From Pseudoxanthomonas sp. NC8 (GTDB lineage: Bacteria; Pseudomonadota; Gammaproteobacteria; Xanthomonadales; Xanthomonadaceae): DNA of 64,000 nucleotides. The notes below the pieces were generated by a model. That model saw only the letters and a program-made list of their open reading frames with translations. It was not told where the DNA came from and searched no databases. Shown here piece by piece: positions 23,730 to 34,685 of this stretch (positions within the stretch are counted from its first letter, which is position 1; each line of letters starts with the position of its first letter). The position numbers were made by a program, and so were the translations under genes. The DNA lies in assembly GCA_025232375.1 (NCBI GenBank), contig CP060419.1, positions 2,293,001-2,357,000 of the forward strand, written 5' to 3'.

Positions 23730-24298
23730 ATGCTGATCCTCGCTTCGACCTCCCCCTACCGCCGCGAGCTGCTGCAACGCCTGCGGCTGCCGTTCGACTG
23801 CGCCCGTCCCGAAGTCGATGAAACGCCGCTGCGCGCGGAGAACCCGGCCCAGCTGGCGCGCCCGCCTGGCCCGGGCCAAGGCCGAGGCGGTCGCCGCCCG
23901 CCATCCCGAGGCTGGGTCATCGGTTCGGACCAGGCCGCCGAAATCGACGGACAGATCCTCGGCAAGCCGGGCGACCGCGCGACGGCCATCGCCCAGCTGA
24001 GCGCAATGGCCGGACGCACCCTGCGCTTCCATACGGCCGTGTGCCTGCACCGTGGCCCCCACGCGCTGGAAGCGCTGGACCTGACCCAGGTGCGGGTCCG
24101 GCGGCTGTCGCCGGTGGAGATCGAACGCTACGTCGATGCCGAACAACCGCTCGACTGCGCCGGCAGCTTCAAGTGCGAGGGCTGGGCATCTCGCTCTTCG
24201 AGACCACCATCGAGTCGCACGACCCCACCGCGCTGGTCGGCATGCCGCTGATCGCGCTGGCCGGCCTGTTGCGCGAAGGCGGCTACGCGGTGCCCTGA
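23730..24298 (+). CDS. maf: Maf-like nucleoside-triphosphate pyrophosphatase (frameshifted)
   Basis: House-cleaning hydrolase of non-canonical or methylated nucleotides (YceF/Maf group). The start MLILASTSPYRRELLQRL is diagnostic; WVIGSDQAAEIDG carries the catalytic Asp and KCEGLGISLFE is near the end. Three indels: an inserted base near 23860 and a lost base near 23913 (GCCTGGGTC) compensate each other and garble about 18 residues; at 24189 GGGCCTGGGC lost a base. About 190 residues after repair. It is divergent from yceD. Confidence 0.88.
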
Positions 24299-24313
24299 CC
24301 CTGAACCGCATGT

Positions 24314-26169
24314 TCATGAGTGCGCCGGTACCGCACGGCACCACTGGTACGGGTGCGATTGCTGGCCAATCCGGCTGTCCAGCGCCATGCACGTCGCCGG
24401 GTCCAGGCGCAGGCCGTATCGCGCCAGGATCGCAACGCCCCGGTCGCGGATGATTCGATCGGCATCGGCGGTGTCCGCGACCCGCGCGGTCGCCTGGGCG
24501 AATTCGCACCGTCCGCTCTGCGCGCGCGCCGGCTCGACCAGCTGCATGCTGCGACTCCGTTTCACCAGCCAGCGAAGTGCCCGACAGTCGCCCGTGTCCA
24601 GCCCCAGTCGCCTGACCCAGCGATTGCGCCGCTGGACGCTTTCCGCATGCCGGTTCGCCGTCATCGGCAGAATGACGCCGGCCGCGCCTCCATGCATGCG
24701 CACGAGCTCGTCGATCCGCGCGGCATAGGCAGCCGATTCCGGAAAGTTGGAACCCACCGCGGCGTAGACAGGCTCCTGCGGGAGATAGGGAATCCATGGG
24801 AATGCGGCTCGTCCCCGACCAGCAACACTATAGGCCCGGCATCGGCCCCGATGGCCGCTCGACACGGAACGCGGTGCGCGACCAGCCGGCATGGCCCCAG
24901 TCGTTCCAGCCGCCCAAGGCCACCATCGCAGCCAGCGCGATCGCTCCCGCGGCCACGCGACCGGCAAGGCGCGTCGGCACGATGGCGTTCAGCAGCAGCC
25001 ACAGTGCCAGCGGGGCGAGCAGTTCCAGCACCACAAGATAGCGATGGATGCTGAACACCGGCAGCCAGATCACGAACGCGACCACGAAGAAGACGCCCAC
25101 GATGCGCCGCACCGCCACGACATCCGCGATCAAGGGAAGGACGGCGCGCCTGCGGACGAAATAAGGTGACGCCAGCGACAATCGCGGCCACGTAGAGCAG
25201 CGCCCAGGTCACCTGCGGCAGTGCGATTTCGCTGACCAGGTAGGGGTTTGCGGTAAACAGCAACGGGCGCACCAGCGCCTCGGCCCAACCCCGGGGCACC
25301 CAGCGCATGTCACCGACCGTCACCGGCGATGCCAGCGGCGCTATGGAACCACGCGTTGAACTGCGGGAACAGCGGATTGCCGAACGTGCTCCACAGCCGG
25401 TACAGTATGGGGCCCTGCCAATACCGCGAACACGGTAAGGGCGGCCAGCGCCAGACACAGCCCGCTGCGCAGGCGCTGACTCCACGGACGAGGTACCGCC
25501 AGCACGGCCAGTCCCAGCGCGACCGCATAGATCGCATTGGTCAGCTTGAAAGCCACCGCCATGCCGAGCAGCACCCCGGTAAGGACGGTGTTGCGCGTGC
25601 GCCACCGCCCATCCTCCGCCGGCAGCACCAGCGCAACCGCGCCCAGCACCAGCGGTGCGGTGGTGTTGTCACCCATGGTGTTGCCCAGCTCGGACAGGAA
25701 TGCCGCGCTGGCTGGTAAGGCCGGCCAGCCCCAGCAGGGGCGCCAGCCAGTGGCGACGCGGATCACTGGCCAGCGCGCGCCAGGCGATCCACGCCGCGGG
25801 CAGGAACGCCAGCCCGTGCAGCAGTCCCAGCAGCGCCCCTGCCAGCGGCGCGGGCGCGTGCTGCACGAGCAGGAAGTAAGGCACGTCCAGCAGCGGCACG
25901 AAGTAGCTCTGCATCTGCGCGGGGGCAATAAGGTCATGAGCCGATCCGGCCTTCAAGCAGCGCCCAGGCGTTGTAGACGTGGTAGTTGCGCAGGTCCCAG
26001 TTCGCGTCCTGCCCACGCAGCAGGGACAGCAGCGCGCACAGCATCGACACGGCGATGGTGGCCTGGTCCGGCCGCGACGTGTGGCGAAGCCGAACCCCTC
26101 CTGCACCGCCGCGAGCCACCGGACCAGCCGGTCACGCACGCGCGATGCGCGACCTCGTTCAGCGGGCAT
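24314..26169 (-). CDS. Polytopic membrane glycosyltransferase, GT-C/GT87-like (multiply frameshifted)
   Basis: Large integral membrane protein, about 615 residues, read in several frames. The first luminal loop has DANWDLRNYHVYNAWALLEGR, a GT-C-type acidic loop. Later segments are hydrophobic (LAGALLGLLHGLAFLPAAW, PLVLGAVALVLP, VGVFFVVAFVIWLPVF, LVVLELLAPLALWLLL), and a soluble C-terminal part carries PQEPVYAAVGSNFPES. It probably moves a sugar from a polyprenyl carrier. Breaks lie near 26075, 25940, 25735, 25440, 25335, 25165 and 24830; the frames join in the right order, so I treat it as one gene. The ATG at 26169 overlaps the end of the upstream glycosyltransferase gene. Confidence 0.65.
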
Positions 26170-27194
26170 CGGCGGCAGCCTTCGCGGCCAGCGTGGCGTT
26201 GCCGTCGTCTTCTGCCCCGGCACCCCGCATCACTCCGCGGGTGGCCGGTATGGCGAGATAGGCCAGGCGCTTGGCCTCGACGCGGCCGCGGGTGACGGTG
26301 TCGAGGATCAGGCCACAGGCCAGCAGCAGGGCCGAAAGCAGGACCAGCGCCGAGCACAGCACCGCGGTCGGCAGGCGTGGCACCAGCCCGGTATCCAGCC
26401 ATGTGGCCAGCAACGGCACGGCCAGCAGCAGCGACAGCAGCAGGGTCGCACCGGCGCCGAGTGAGAAGAACAGCAGCGGCCGCTCGGTCTTGAACAGACG
26501 GACGATGGTCGCCAGGATGCGCGCGCCGTCGCGGTACGTGTTGAGCTTGCTGGCCGAACCTTCCGGCCGCGCGCCGTATGCAGTGGGCATCTCGGCCACG
26601 GGCATGCGCAACTGCAATGCATGCACGGCCAGCTCGGTCTCGATCTCGAAGCCGGCCGCGTGCGCCGGGAACGACTTGACGTAGCGCCGCGAGAACACCC
26701 GGTAGCCGGACAGCATGTCCTCGAAGCTGTCGCCGAACAGCCGCGCCACGCAGCCGGTCAACAGGCGGTTGCCGAAGCGGTGACCGGCGCGATACGCGGC
26801 CGGATCCCTGGTCGACGCGCGTGCCCACGACCATGTCGAGGCCGTCATCGAGCAATCGACGCACCAGCGCCGGGGCAGCCGACGCGTCATAGGTGGCGTC
26901 GCCGTCGACCATGACGTAGACATCTGCTTCGATATCGGCGAAGGCGCGGCGGATGACATTGCCCTTGCCGCGCAGCGCCACTGGATGCACCGTCGCCCCC
27001 GCCGCGCGCGCCAGCGCGGCCGTGTCGTCCCCGGAGCGGTTGTCGAACACGTGGCAGCGTGCCTCCGGCAGGCTTTCGCGGAAGGCGGCGACCACGGCGG
27101 CCACCGTCGCGGCCTCGTTCCGGCACGGCACCAGCAGCGCGACCCGCAACGGTGCGGCGGCGCTTCCCGCTGTTCCCTTCCCGACTGCGTGCAT
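26159..27194 (-). CDS. Family 2 glycosyltransferase, DPM/GtrB-like (frameshifted)
   Basis: Predicted to transfer a sugar from a nucleotide donor to polyprenyl phosphate on the cytoplasmic face. The GT-A fold is shown by VALLVPCRNEAATV, the DXD motif in VDGDATYDASAAP, and LSGYRVFSRRYVKSFP. Two C-terminal membrane helices follow (FFSLGAGATLLLSLLLAVPLLATWL; AVLCSALVLLSALLLACGLIL). The break is at about 26814, where GACCAGGATCC reads GACCAGGGATCC. The start at 27194 has GGGGAG nine bases upstream. It sits between two GT-C-type genes, one of which may use its product. Confidence 0.82.
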
Positions 27195-27228
27195 CCCGCG
27201 TTGCTCCCCTATCCACTGGGCGCGCATG

Positions 27229-29096
27229 TTACCCGTGGTTGCCGTCGGCGACGATCCGCACCGCCTGCTGCGGCCATTCCTCGATGCTGCCGTCGCTGCC
27301 ATGCAGGCGCAGGCCCAGCCAGCGATGTCCGGCCTGGCTGGCCGGCACGTCGTCGAGGGCGCGGAAACCGACCTGCGGAAGCCGCGGATCGGCCGCCTCC
27401 GGGAACGCGCCGGATACATCGAACGGCAAGCCGTATTCCGCCTCGGCGACGACCGCACCATCCGGGGTGACCTCCACGCGGGACAGCCCGACACCTTGCC
27501 TGAACGCCCAGCCCTTCACCTCGAACCGCAGCGGCAGCGCCTGCCCGGGGGCGGGCGCGTCGATCCAGGCCAGCGCCGGCGCGACGCAGGCCCCGGCCGG
27601 CGGCGGCGACTGCGGACGCGGCGGCAACCGCAGCAGCAGGAAGCGTTGGGTACCGTGATCCACCATCACCGTGCGCGTGGGCGACGGCAACGGCCCCAGC
27701 GCCGCGCACAGGGCCTAGTAACGCTTCAGCAACGCCTTGAACGGCACGTCGCCGGGTGCAAGCACCAGCAGCGCGGGTGCCTGCGGCGCGGCATCGGCCT
27801 GCAGTCCCCACAACCGCAGCTGTGGTGCGCGCCCATGCGCATGGTTGAGCGGATGGTCGAGCACCGCGATGCGCGGGTCGTCCAGCGCAAAACCGAGCTC
27901 GGCACCGACCTTGAAGTTGTCGGCAAGCAGTCGCGTGCCTGGCGGCATCGCCGCCAGCTCCTCGCGCACCGCCGCGGCCAGCGGCCCCCAGCCGGAAAAA
28001 TTGCGCGGGTAGTACTTGGAGCCGGCGCTGGCCTCGCGCAGCCCGGGCGATCCCACGGTAAGGCACAAGGCCAGCGCCGCGAACAGACCCATCGCCATGG
28101 GACCGGGCCGCACGCCGCCAGGCCACATGCCATCCATCCAGCAGCATCGCCGCCGCCGGCAACAGCGCCAGGTAAGCAGGCACGGGCCAGTGGAAACTCA
28201 CCCGCCTGTTGTCGGCGAAAAACCCCAGCACGAACAGGCCCGCCAGCACGACCGTGCCGAACAGGGCGAGAAAGCGCCATTGCGGACGCGCCGGCCGCCG
28301 CTTCCAGCCGGTCAACCACGCCGCCTGCAACATCACCCAGCCCAGCAGCGGCGTGACCAGCAGCGCCTGCACCGGCAGGAACGCAAGGCCGCCGGCGTGC
28401 AGTGTCCACGGATGCCGGTCGAGCAGCTGGAAACGCAGCCCGGCCTCGCCGTTCTCCAGGTTCCACAGCAGCAACGGCAACCACGCCAGCATGCCCACCA
28501 GCAGCGCCAGCAGCACGCGCGGGTCGCGCAGCAGCCGCCTGCCCGGCGGCAACCACAGCATCACCAGCGCGCCGACCACCACCACGCCGGCGAACCGGTA
28601 ATGGCTCAACGCACCCTGGGGCCAGCCCCAGCGCCAGCTCGATAGCGCCGAACGGGGTGACCTGGTGGAGCAGCCGCGCCCCGGCGTGCAGGCACAGCAC
28701 CGTGGCCAGCGCCAGCGGCACGTCGGGCAACGCCATCACCCCGAGCATGCCGACCAGCGGCAGCAGTACCGCCAGCGTGCCCGCGCGCCAGCCGGTGATC
28801 ACGCCGAACCAGCGTTGCCCGATCCGCGCCACCCACCAGGGCAACAACGCGCCCATCAGCAGGAAGGGCAGGCGCAGCGCGAGCACATGCCCGCCACCGA
28901 GCGAGATCCCCAGGCGCGCCAGCCACGCCGACATGCCCGGCAGGTCGGAGTACGCGGACGCGAGGTGGCGTCCTTCCTGCCAGTAGAAGGCCTCGTCGAC
29001 GAACAGCGGCAGCCGGGCCGCCACGACCAGTTTTAGCGCGCATGCCAGCGTCCACCACACGATGAACGTCCGCCGCGCGCGATGCTCAGCCTCCAT
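27229..29096 (-). CDS. ArnT/PMT-like glycosyltransferase, GT83 type (with lesions)
   Basis: Polytopic inner-membrane glycosyltransferase of about 620 residues. The first periplasmic loop has LPLFVDEAFYWQEG, with the Asp-Glu pair typical of ArnT and protein mannosyltransferases. Some ten hydrophobic segments follow, then a soluble C-terminal domain (FKVGAELGFALDDPRIAVL, QALPLRFEVKGWAF). Breaks near 28618 and 28130; at 27717 a TAG replaces CAG where GGCCTGGTAAC reads GGCCTAGTAAC. It likely uses a lipid-linked sugar made with the neighbouring family 2 enzyme to modify lipid A or another surface acceptor. Confidence 0.75.
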
Positions 29097-29139
29097 CTCT
29101 GCCGCTACACTCCGTCCGAACCCAAGGTGCAGGAAGACG

Positions 29140-30096
29140 ATGACGCTGTCCGCGGAACCCTTGACCCCCATCCTAACCGACGCCCTGCGCGGGTCGCTCG
29201 CGCAGGCGCAGCGGCAGGTCAACAGCCTGGTGCTGGGCAAACCGCAGGAAGTGCGGCTGGCGTTCGTCGCGCTGCTGGCCGGCGGCCACGTGCTGATCGA
29301 GGACCTGCCCGGGCTGGGCAAGACCACGCTGGCCCACGCGCTGGCCGCCACGGTCGGGCTGTCCTTCCAGCGGATCCAGTTCACCTCCGACCTGCTGCCC
29401 GCCGACGTGCTGGGCGTTTCGGTCTACGAAGCAGGCTCGCGCCAGTTCCAGTTCCATCCCGGCCCGGTGTTTACCCAGGTCCTGCTGGCCGACGAGATCA
29501 ACCGCGCCCCGCCACGCACCCAGAGTGCGCTGCTGGAAGCGATGGCCGAACAGCAGGTCAGCATCGACGGCATCACCCATCCCCTGCCCGATCCGTTCTT
29601 CGTCATCGCCACGCAGAATCCGGTCGACCTGTCCGGCACCTTCCCGTTGCCGGACTCGCAGCTGGACCGTTTCCTGCTGCGCTTCTCGCTCGGCTACCCC
29701 AACGCCGAATCCGAACGCGCCCTGCTGACCGGCGCCGACCGCCGCGAACTGATCGCCCAGGCGATGCCGCTGCTCGCCGACGGCGACGTGCAGGCCTTGC
29801 GCCGCGCCGCCGAACAGGTCCACGCGAGCGAAGCGCTGGTCGGCTACGTGCAGGCCCTGCTGGCGCGCAGCCGCCAGCACCCGGGCGTGCGCGTCGGCCT
29901 CTCGCCGCGCGCGGGCGCAGCCCTGCTGCGCGCCGCGCGAGCGTACGCGTTGTTGCTCGGCCGTGGCCATGTCCTGCCCGAAGACGTGCAATCCCTCTTC
30001 ATCGGCGTGGCCGGGCACCGGCTGGTCGGAGAGGCCGAGGCCGGCAGTGGCACGGCACTGGCCAAGGCGATCCTGCACGCGGTGCCGGTGGACTGA
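29140..30096 (+). CDS. MoxR-family AAA+ ATPase
   Basis: Intact 318-residue chaperone-like ATPase. Walker A is DLPGLGKTTLA, Walker B is VLLADEINRAPP, and VIATQNPVDLSGTFPLPDSQLDRF is the sensor and arginine-finger region. The ATG at 29140 is preceded by AGGAAG. The stop overlaps the start of a DUF58 gene, and a transglutaminase gene follows: the MoxR-DUF58-TgpA module often linked to envelope protein maturation. No von Willebrand domain gene is present here. Confidence 0.9.
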   Translation: MTLSAEPLTPILTDALRGSLAQAQRQVNSLVLGKPQEVRLAFVALLAGGHVLIEDLPGLGKTTLAHALAATVGLSFQRIQFTSDLLPADVLGVSVYEAGSRQFQFHPGPVFTQVLLADEINRAPPRTQSALLEAMAEQQVSIDGITHPLPDPFFVIATQNPVDLSGTFPLPDSQLDRFLLRFSLGYPNAESERALLTGADRRELIAQAMPLLADGDVQALRRAAEQVHASEALVGYVQALLARSRQHPGVRVGLSPRAGAALLRAARAYALLLGRGHVLPEDVQSLFIGVAGHRLVGEAEAGSGTALAKAILHAVPVD

Positions 30097-31055
30097 TGCC
30101 GGAGGTGCTGCGCGGATTCCGCACGCGACTGGAGGCATTCGAACGGCCGCGCGCACCCGAGCCGCTGCCGGTACGGATCGGCCGTCGCCGCATCTACGTG
30201 CTGCCGACGCGCTTCGGCCTGTTCTATGGCGTGCTGGTAGCGGCCATGGCCCCGGCGCGCTGAACTACAACAACAATCCGGCGCTGATGCTGGCCCTGCT
30301 GCTCGGCGCCACGAGCCTGGCCAGCCTGATCGCCGCCCACCTCCAGCTTTCGGGCCTGCAGCTGGACGCGATATCCGCCGAACCGGTCGCCGCCGGCGAG
30401 GTCATGTGGTTGCGCCTTGGCCCTGTCCAGCCGTGATGGCCGGCGCCGGCGCGGCCTGCGCGGCGACCTTGGCCACGCGCTGGCGTGGACCGGCACCGGC
30501 GAGGACGGCACCGCGGAACTGGCCCTGGCCGTACCCACCCGGCGTCGCGGCTGGATCCACCCGGGGCGCATCCGCCTGTCCACGACCCAGCCGCTGGGCC
30601 TTGGCCCGCGCGCCTGGTCGCGGCTGTGGCCGCGGCAACCGCTGCTGGTCTATCCGCGCGCGGAGGCAAACCCGCCGCCACTGCCCGACACCGGCACCGA
30701 TGCGCAGCGCAGCCGGGTGCATCCGCTGGGCGACGAGCCGCACCAGCTGCGCGCCTACCGCGCCGGCGATGCCCCGCGGACGATCGCTGGAAACACAGCG
30801 CGCGCCGCGGCAGCCTTGGTCGTTCGCGAATACGAGCGCGCCCAGCAGCAGGACGTCATGCTCGACTGGCCGGCACTGCGCGCGCTGGCGTACGAGGACC
30901 GCATCTCGCGGCTGGCGGCATGGGTCAACCTGGCCGAACGCGAAGGCCGCCGCTACCGCCTCGGCCTGCCGGCGCAACCACCGCTCGGCCCAGGTCGCGG
31001 CCCCGAGCACCAGCACGCCTGCCTGCGCGCGCTCGCGCTGCTGCCGTACGCATGA
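30096..31055 (+). CDS. DUF58 domain protein (frameshifted)
   Basis: Membrane-anchored partner of MoxR ATPases. N-terminal membrane segments (FGLFYGVLVAAMA; NPALMLALLLGATSLASLIAAH) lead to the DUF58 motif around LRAYRAGDAPRTIAWKHSAR, which is garbled in the raw reading by two compensating lesions: 30788 (GCCTGGAAAC lost C) and 30815 (AGCCTGGTCG read AGCCTTGGTCG). Open breaks are near 30246 and at 30418 (CGCCTGGCCC read CGCCTTGGCCC). About 319 residues. The ends overlap moxR (TGATG) and the next gene (ATGA). Confidence 0.82.
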
Positions 31056-32995
31056 CGCCCCGCCCCGCCACCGCCGTGCCGCTCGACGCCGGCAGCCGGG
31101 CCTGGCCCGGCGGCCGCCGCGCTGGCCCTGCTGCCGCTGCTGGCGACACTGCCCCCAGCCTCGGCATCGGCTTCGGCCTGACCGCGCCGGTCGTGGCGGC
31201 GATGGCGTGGCGCAAGCCGCTGCCGGCCTGGCTGCGCGCGCTGCTGACGGTGGCCATGCTCATGGCCGTGGTCGCGGTGATGGGCACGCGGCCGGGACGC
31301 GATACCGGCGGCGCCCTGCTCGCGGCGATGCTGGCGATCAAGCCGGCCGAGCTGCGCAGCCTGCGCGACGCGCGCAGCCTGGTCGGGTTCGCGCTGTTCG
31401 CGCCACTGGCGGCGTTCCTGCTCGACCAAGGGGCCGCTGGTGATGGCCTGCGCGCTGGCGGCCGTGCTGGCCGGGCTGCTGACCCTGCAGCGCCTTGCCG
31501 ACCTGGAGGCATCGGTCGCGCCGCCGTCGCTGCGCGAACGGCTGGGCACGACCGGCAGGCTGGTGGCGATCGGACTGCCGCTGGCCCCTGGTCGGGTTCT
31601 GGCTGTTCCCGCGCCTGTCCTCGCCGCTGTGGGGCGTACCCGAGCGCGCGGTGACGCGCCCGGGCCTGTCCGACGAGATGAGTCCGGGCGGCTGGGCGGA
31701 CCTGATGGCCGACGACACGCCGGCGATGCGGGTCCAGTTCAATGGACCGGCGCCGGCGCTGGACCAGATGTACTGGCGTGGGCCGGTGCTGCTCGACTAC
31801 GACGGCCGCACCTGGACCCGCGCACGCTGGCTGGAAGGGCTGCCGGCGCCACCCGTGGACTCCGGCCCGGTGAGCTGGAGCTACGTGATGGAAATCGAGG
31901 CCACCGACCGGCGCGACCTGCCGGCGCTGGACCTTAGCCACCGTCGCGCCGGAAGGCAGCCAGATGGTCCACGGCCGCAGCCTGGTCACGCAGCAACCCC
32001 TGTCCGCCCCCAGCCGCTGGCGACTGCAGTCGGCACCACCGCTGCGCTTCGAGCCGCAGCTGCGTTCCACCCTGCGCCAGCGCACGCTTGACCTGCCGGT
32101 CGATCGCGATCCGCGCACGCGCGCGCTGGGGCGACAGTGGCGCTAAGGAAGCCGGCAGCAACGACCTAAGGCCATCGTCGACCGGGCGCTGGCCATGATC
32201 CGCGCCGACTTCGTCTACACGCTCGACGCCGAGCTGCCGGTGCGCGATGCGGTGGACCAATTCCTGTTCCAGACCCGCAGCGGCTACTGTGAACACTTCA
32301 GCTCGGCCTTCACCGTGCTGATGCGCGCCGCGGGCATACCGGCGCGCGTGGTGACCGGCTACGTGGGCGGCTATCGCAACCCGCTGGGTGGTTACTGGGT
32401 CGTGCGCAGGATGGATGCGCATGCCTGGGCCGAGGTCTGGCTGGAGGGGCGTGGCTGGGTGCGCGTGGACCCGACCGCGGCCGTCGCGCCGGAGCGCATC
32501 TACGACACGCTCGAACAGCGGGTGGCCGCGGGCGGCGTGCTCGATGCGCTGAGCATGGACAACCTCGGCGATCTCGCCGACTGGATGCGCCGCGGCTGGA
32601 ACGACTGGGTGCTCGGCTTCGACGCGGCCCGGCAGCAGGCGCTGCTGCGCCCGCTGGGCCTGCGACGGCTCGACCACTCGCAGCTGCTCGCGCTGTTCGC
32701 CGCCTTCGCCGCGCTCGCCCTTAGCCGGCATGATCTGGCTGCTGGCGCGGGGCGAACGCGAGCGCGACCCGCTGCTGCGCGCCTTGGCACCGGCTCGGCC
32801 GACGCTATGCGAGGCTGGGTCTGGGACGTCCGCCGCACGAACCGGCGTTGGCTGGGCCCGGCGCGTGGCCGCCGCGCATCCCCGATCGGGTGAAGCCCTG
32901 CTCGCACTCAGCCAACGTTTCGCCGAAGCGCGCTACGCTCGCGCTACTGGGGGATGCGGCAGCTGCTGGACGAGCTGAAGCGACACCGCCCCTGA
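31052..32995 (+). CDS. TgpA-like membrane transglutaminase (DUF3488 family, frameshifted)
   Basis: Protein of about 645 residues with several N-terminal membrane helices and a periplasmic transglutaminase-core domain. The catalytic Cys is in SGYCEHFSSAFTVLMR, the His in MDAHAWAEVW and the Asp in VDPTAAVAPERI. A last membrane helix (LLALFAAFAALALAGMIWLL) follows. Lesions: about 31600 (GCCCTGGTC), 31933 (GACCTGGCCACC read GACCTTAGCCACC), 32144 and 32167 (two CCAGG sites read CTAAGG, together adding three bases), 32719 (GCCCTGGCCGG read GCCCTTAGCCGG) and near 32945. Likely works with the upstream MoxR and DUF58 proteins. Confidence 0.85.
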
Positions 32996-33011
32996 AACAT
33001 CCGGAGGCCAC

Positions 33012-33555
33012 ATGTCTGCCCGCATCCTGTTCCGACTTTCCCTTGCCGCGGCCACCGCCGTGCTGCTCGGCGCGTGCGCCACCGCCCCGCAGCCGCTGCA
33101 GGGCAACTTCCTCGGCCTCACCCCCGAGCAGGCCGTGGCCGGCCAGCAGACCGGCGCGGCCGTGCGCTGGGGCGGACGCATCGTCGAGACCACCACCGGC
33201 CCGGGCAGCACCTGCTTAAGGTCGTGTCCACGCCGCTCAACTCCACTGGCCGCCCGGACAGCGACAGCGCCGACATGGCGCAGGGCCGCTTCCTCGCCTG
33301 CCGCCATGGGGCTTCTACGATCCGGCCGTGTTCACCGCGGGGCGCGAAGTGACCTTCGTCGGCCGCGTGCAGAGCACCACCGAATCGGTGCGCATCGGCG
33401 AGTACGACTACCGCCTGCCGCTGCTCGCCGCCGACGTGGTCTACCTGTGGCCGGTGATCACCGAGGTCCGGGTCGTCGCCGATCCATGGGGCCCCTGGGG
33501 TCCGTGGGGCTATCCCTATGGCCCGTGGGGTCGCTGGGGCTACTGGGGCTGGTAA
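33012..33555 (+). CDS. Slp-family outer-membrane lipoprotein (frameshifted)
   Basis: Lipoprotein with signal peptide and lipobox LLGAC (Cys at about residue 21). The body has WGGRIVETTTGPGST and TFVGRVQSTTESVRIGEYDYRLPLL, typical of Slp. The last 25 residues are a run of Trp, Gly, Pro and Tyr (WGPWGPWGYPYGPWGRWGYWGW), which is unusual. Breaks: about 33216 (a CCTGGAGG-like site read CTTAAGG) and about 33310 (CGCCATGGGGC, probably from CCTGG). GGAGG lies seven bases before the ATG. A terminator follows. Confidence 0.82.
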
Positions 33556-33590
33556 GCCCGCACGGCCCGTCGCATGACCTGGTCGCATGA

Positions 33591-33623
33591 AGAAACGCCG
33601 CCCGATGGGCGGCGTTTCTCTTT
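33591..33623 (+). terminator. Terminator after the slp-like gene
   Basis: Perfect 12-bp stem AGAAACGCCGCC / GGCGGCGTTTCT with a 5-base loop (33591-33619), followed by C-TTT. It lies between convergent genes and could serve both strands. Confidence 0.7.
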
Positions 33624-33647
33624 CCATCGTGCCTCGCGCAGCGCCGG

Positions 33648-33998
33648 TCAGGGCGTGCCGAAGTGTCCCAGCGGCGCGCCGGCGAGCAGGTGCAGGTGCA
33701 CGTGGAACACGGTCTGTCCGGCGTGTTCGCGGCAGTTCATCACCACCCGGTAGCCATCGCGCGCGAAGCCTTCGCGCCGCGCGTACCCGGCCGCGGCCAG
33801 CATCAGCCGGCCCAGCAGCGTCGCCTGCTCCGGCGTGGCGTCGTCCAGGGTCGGAATCACCGCGCCCTTGGGCACGAACAGCACGTGCACCGGCGCTTGC
33901 GGGGCGATGTCCTTGAAACCGAGGATGTCGTCGTCCTCGTAGACGATCGTCGCGGGGATCTCGCGGCGGATGATCCTGCCGAAGAGCGTGTCGTTCAT
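33648..33998 (-). CDS. HIT-family nucleotide hydrolase (HinT-like)
   Basis: Intact protein of about 116 residues. The histidine triad is HVHLHLLAG near the C-terminus. The start MNDTLFGRIIRREIPATIVYEDDDILGFKDI is typical of HinT/YcfF purine-nucleoside phosphoramidases. The ATG at 33998 is preferred to an upstream in-frame ATG at 34031 because it matches the family start. Confidence 0.9.
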   Translation of the reverse strand: MNDTLFGRIIRREIPATIVYEDDDILGFKDIAPQAPVHVLFVPKGAVIPTLDDATPEQATLLGRLMLAAAGYARREGFARDGYRVVMNCREHAGQTVFHVHLHLLAGAPLGHFGTP

Positions 33999-34066
33999 GG
34001 CCTGTCCGTGGACGCGTGGAAGAAGCGGCAAGGATAACCGCCACCCATGTCACCGCACCGTGCGCG

Positions 34067-34663
34067 TCAGTCGCGCATCTCGCCACGCGTACCGAACGCG
34101 TGCGACAGCGTGCCGCGGTCGACGTATTCCAGCTCGCCGCCCAGCGGCAGGCCCTGCGCCAGCCGGCTCGGCCGCGCGCCATGCTGGCGCGCCAGCTGCG
34201 CCAGGTAGTGCGCGGTGGCCTCGCCCTCGACCGTGGAACTGGTGGCCACGATCAGTTCGGTGACCTCGCCTCCGGCCAGCCGCGCGGCCAGCGCCAGGCC
34301 CAGCTCGCGCGGACCGATGCCGTCGAGCGGCGACAGCCGGCCCTGCAGCACGTAGTACAGGCCGCGGTAGCCGGTGGCGGTCTCGATGGCCAGGCGGTCG
34401 GCGGGCGATTCGACCACGCACAGCTGCTGGCGGTCGCGGCCGCCACTGGCGCAGACCGTGCAGACGTCGGTCTCGCTGAAGTCGCGGCACTGGCTGCAGT
34501 GGCCGATCCGCTCCACCGCCTCGGCCAGCACCTGCGCCAGGCGACGACCGCCGTCGCGGCCGCGCTCGAGCACGTGGTAGGCCATGCGCTGGGCGGTCTT
34601 GCGGCCGACACCGGGCAGCACGCGGAACGACTCGATCAGCTGTTCGAGCAGCGGCGAACTCAT
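34067..34663 (-). CDS. recR: Recombination protein RecR
   Basis: Intact 198-residue protein that with RecO and RecF helps RecA replace SSB. In order: helix-hairpin-helix ([18 protein letters not shown]), four-cysteine zinc finger ([16 protein letters not shown]), and a Toprim domain ([30 protein letters not shown]). It lies downstream of dnaX and ybaB, the standard dnaX-ybaB-recR order. Confidence 0.96.
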   Translation of the reverse strand: MSSPLLEQLIESFRVLPGVGRKTAQRMAYHVLERGRDGGRRLAQVLAEAVERIGHCSQCRDFSETDVCTVCASGGRDRQQLCVVESPADRLAIETATGYRGLYYVLQGRLSPLDGIGPRELGLALAARLAGGEVTELIVATSSTVEGEATAHYLAQLARQHGARPSRLAQGLPLGGELEYVDRGTLSHAFGTRGEMRD

Positions 34664-34685
34664 GGTCGTGCGGTACGCGCGTGGA

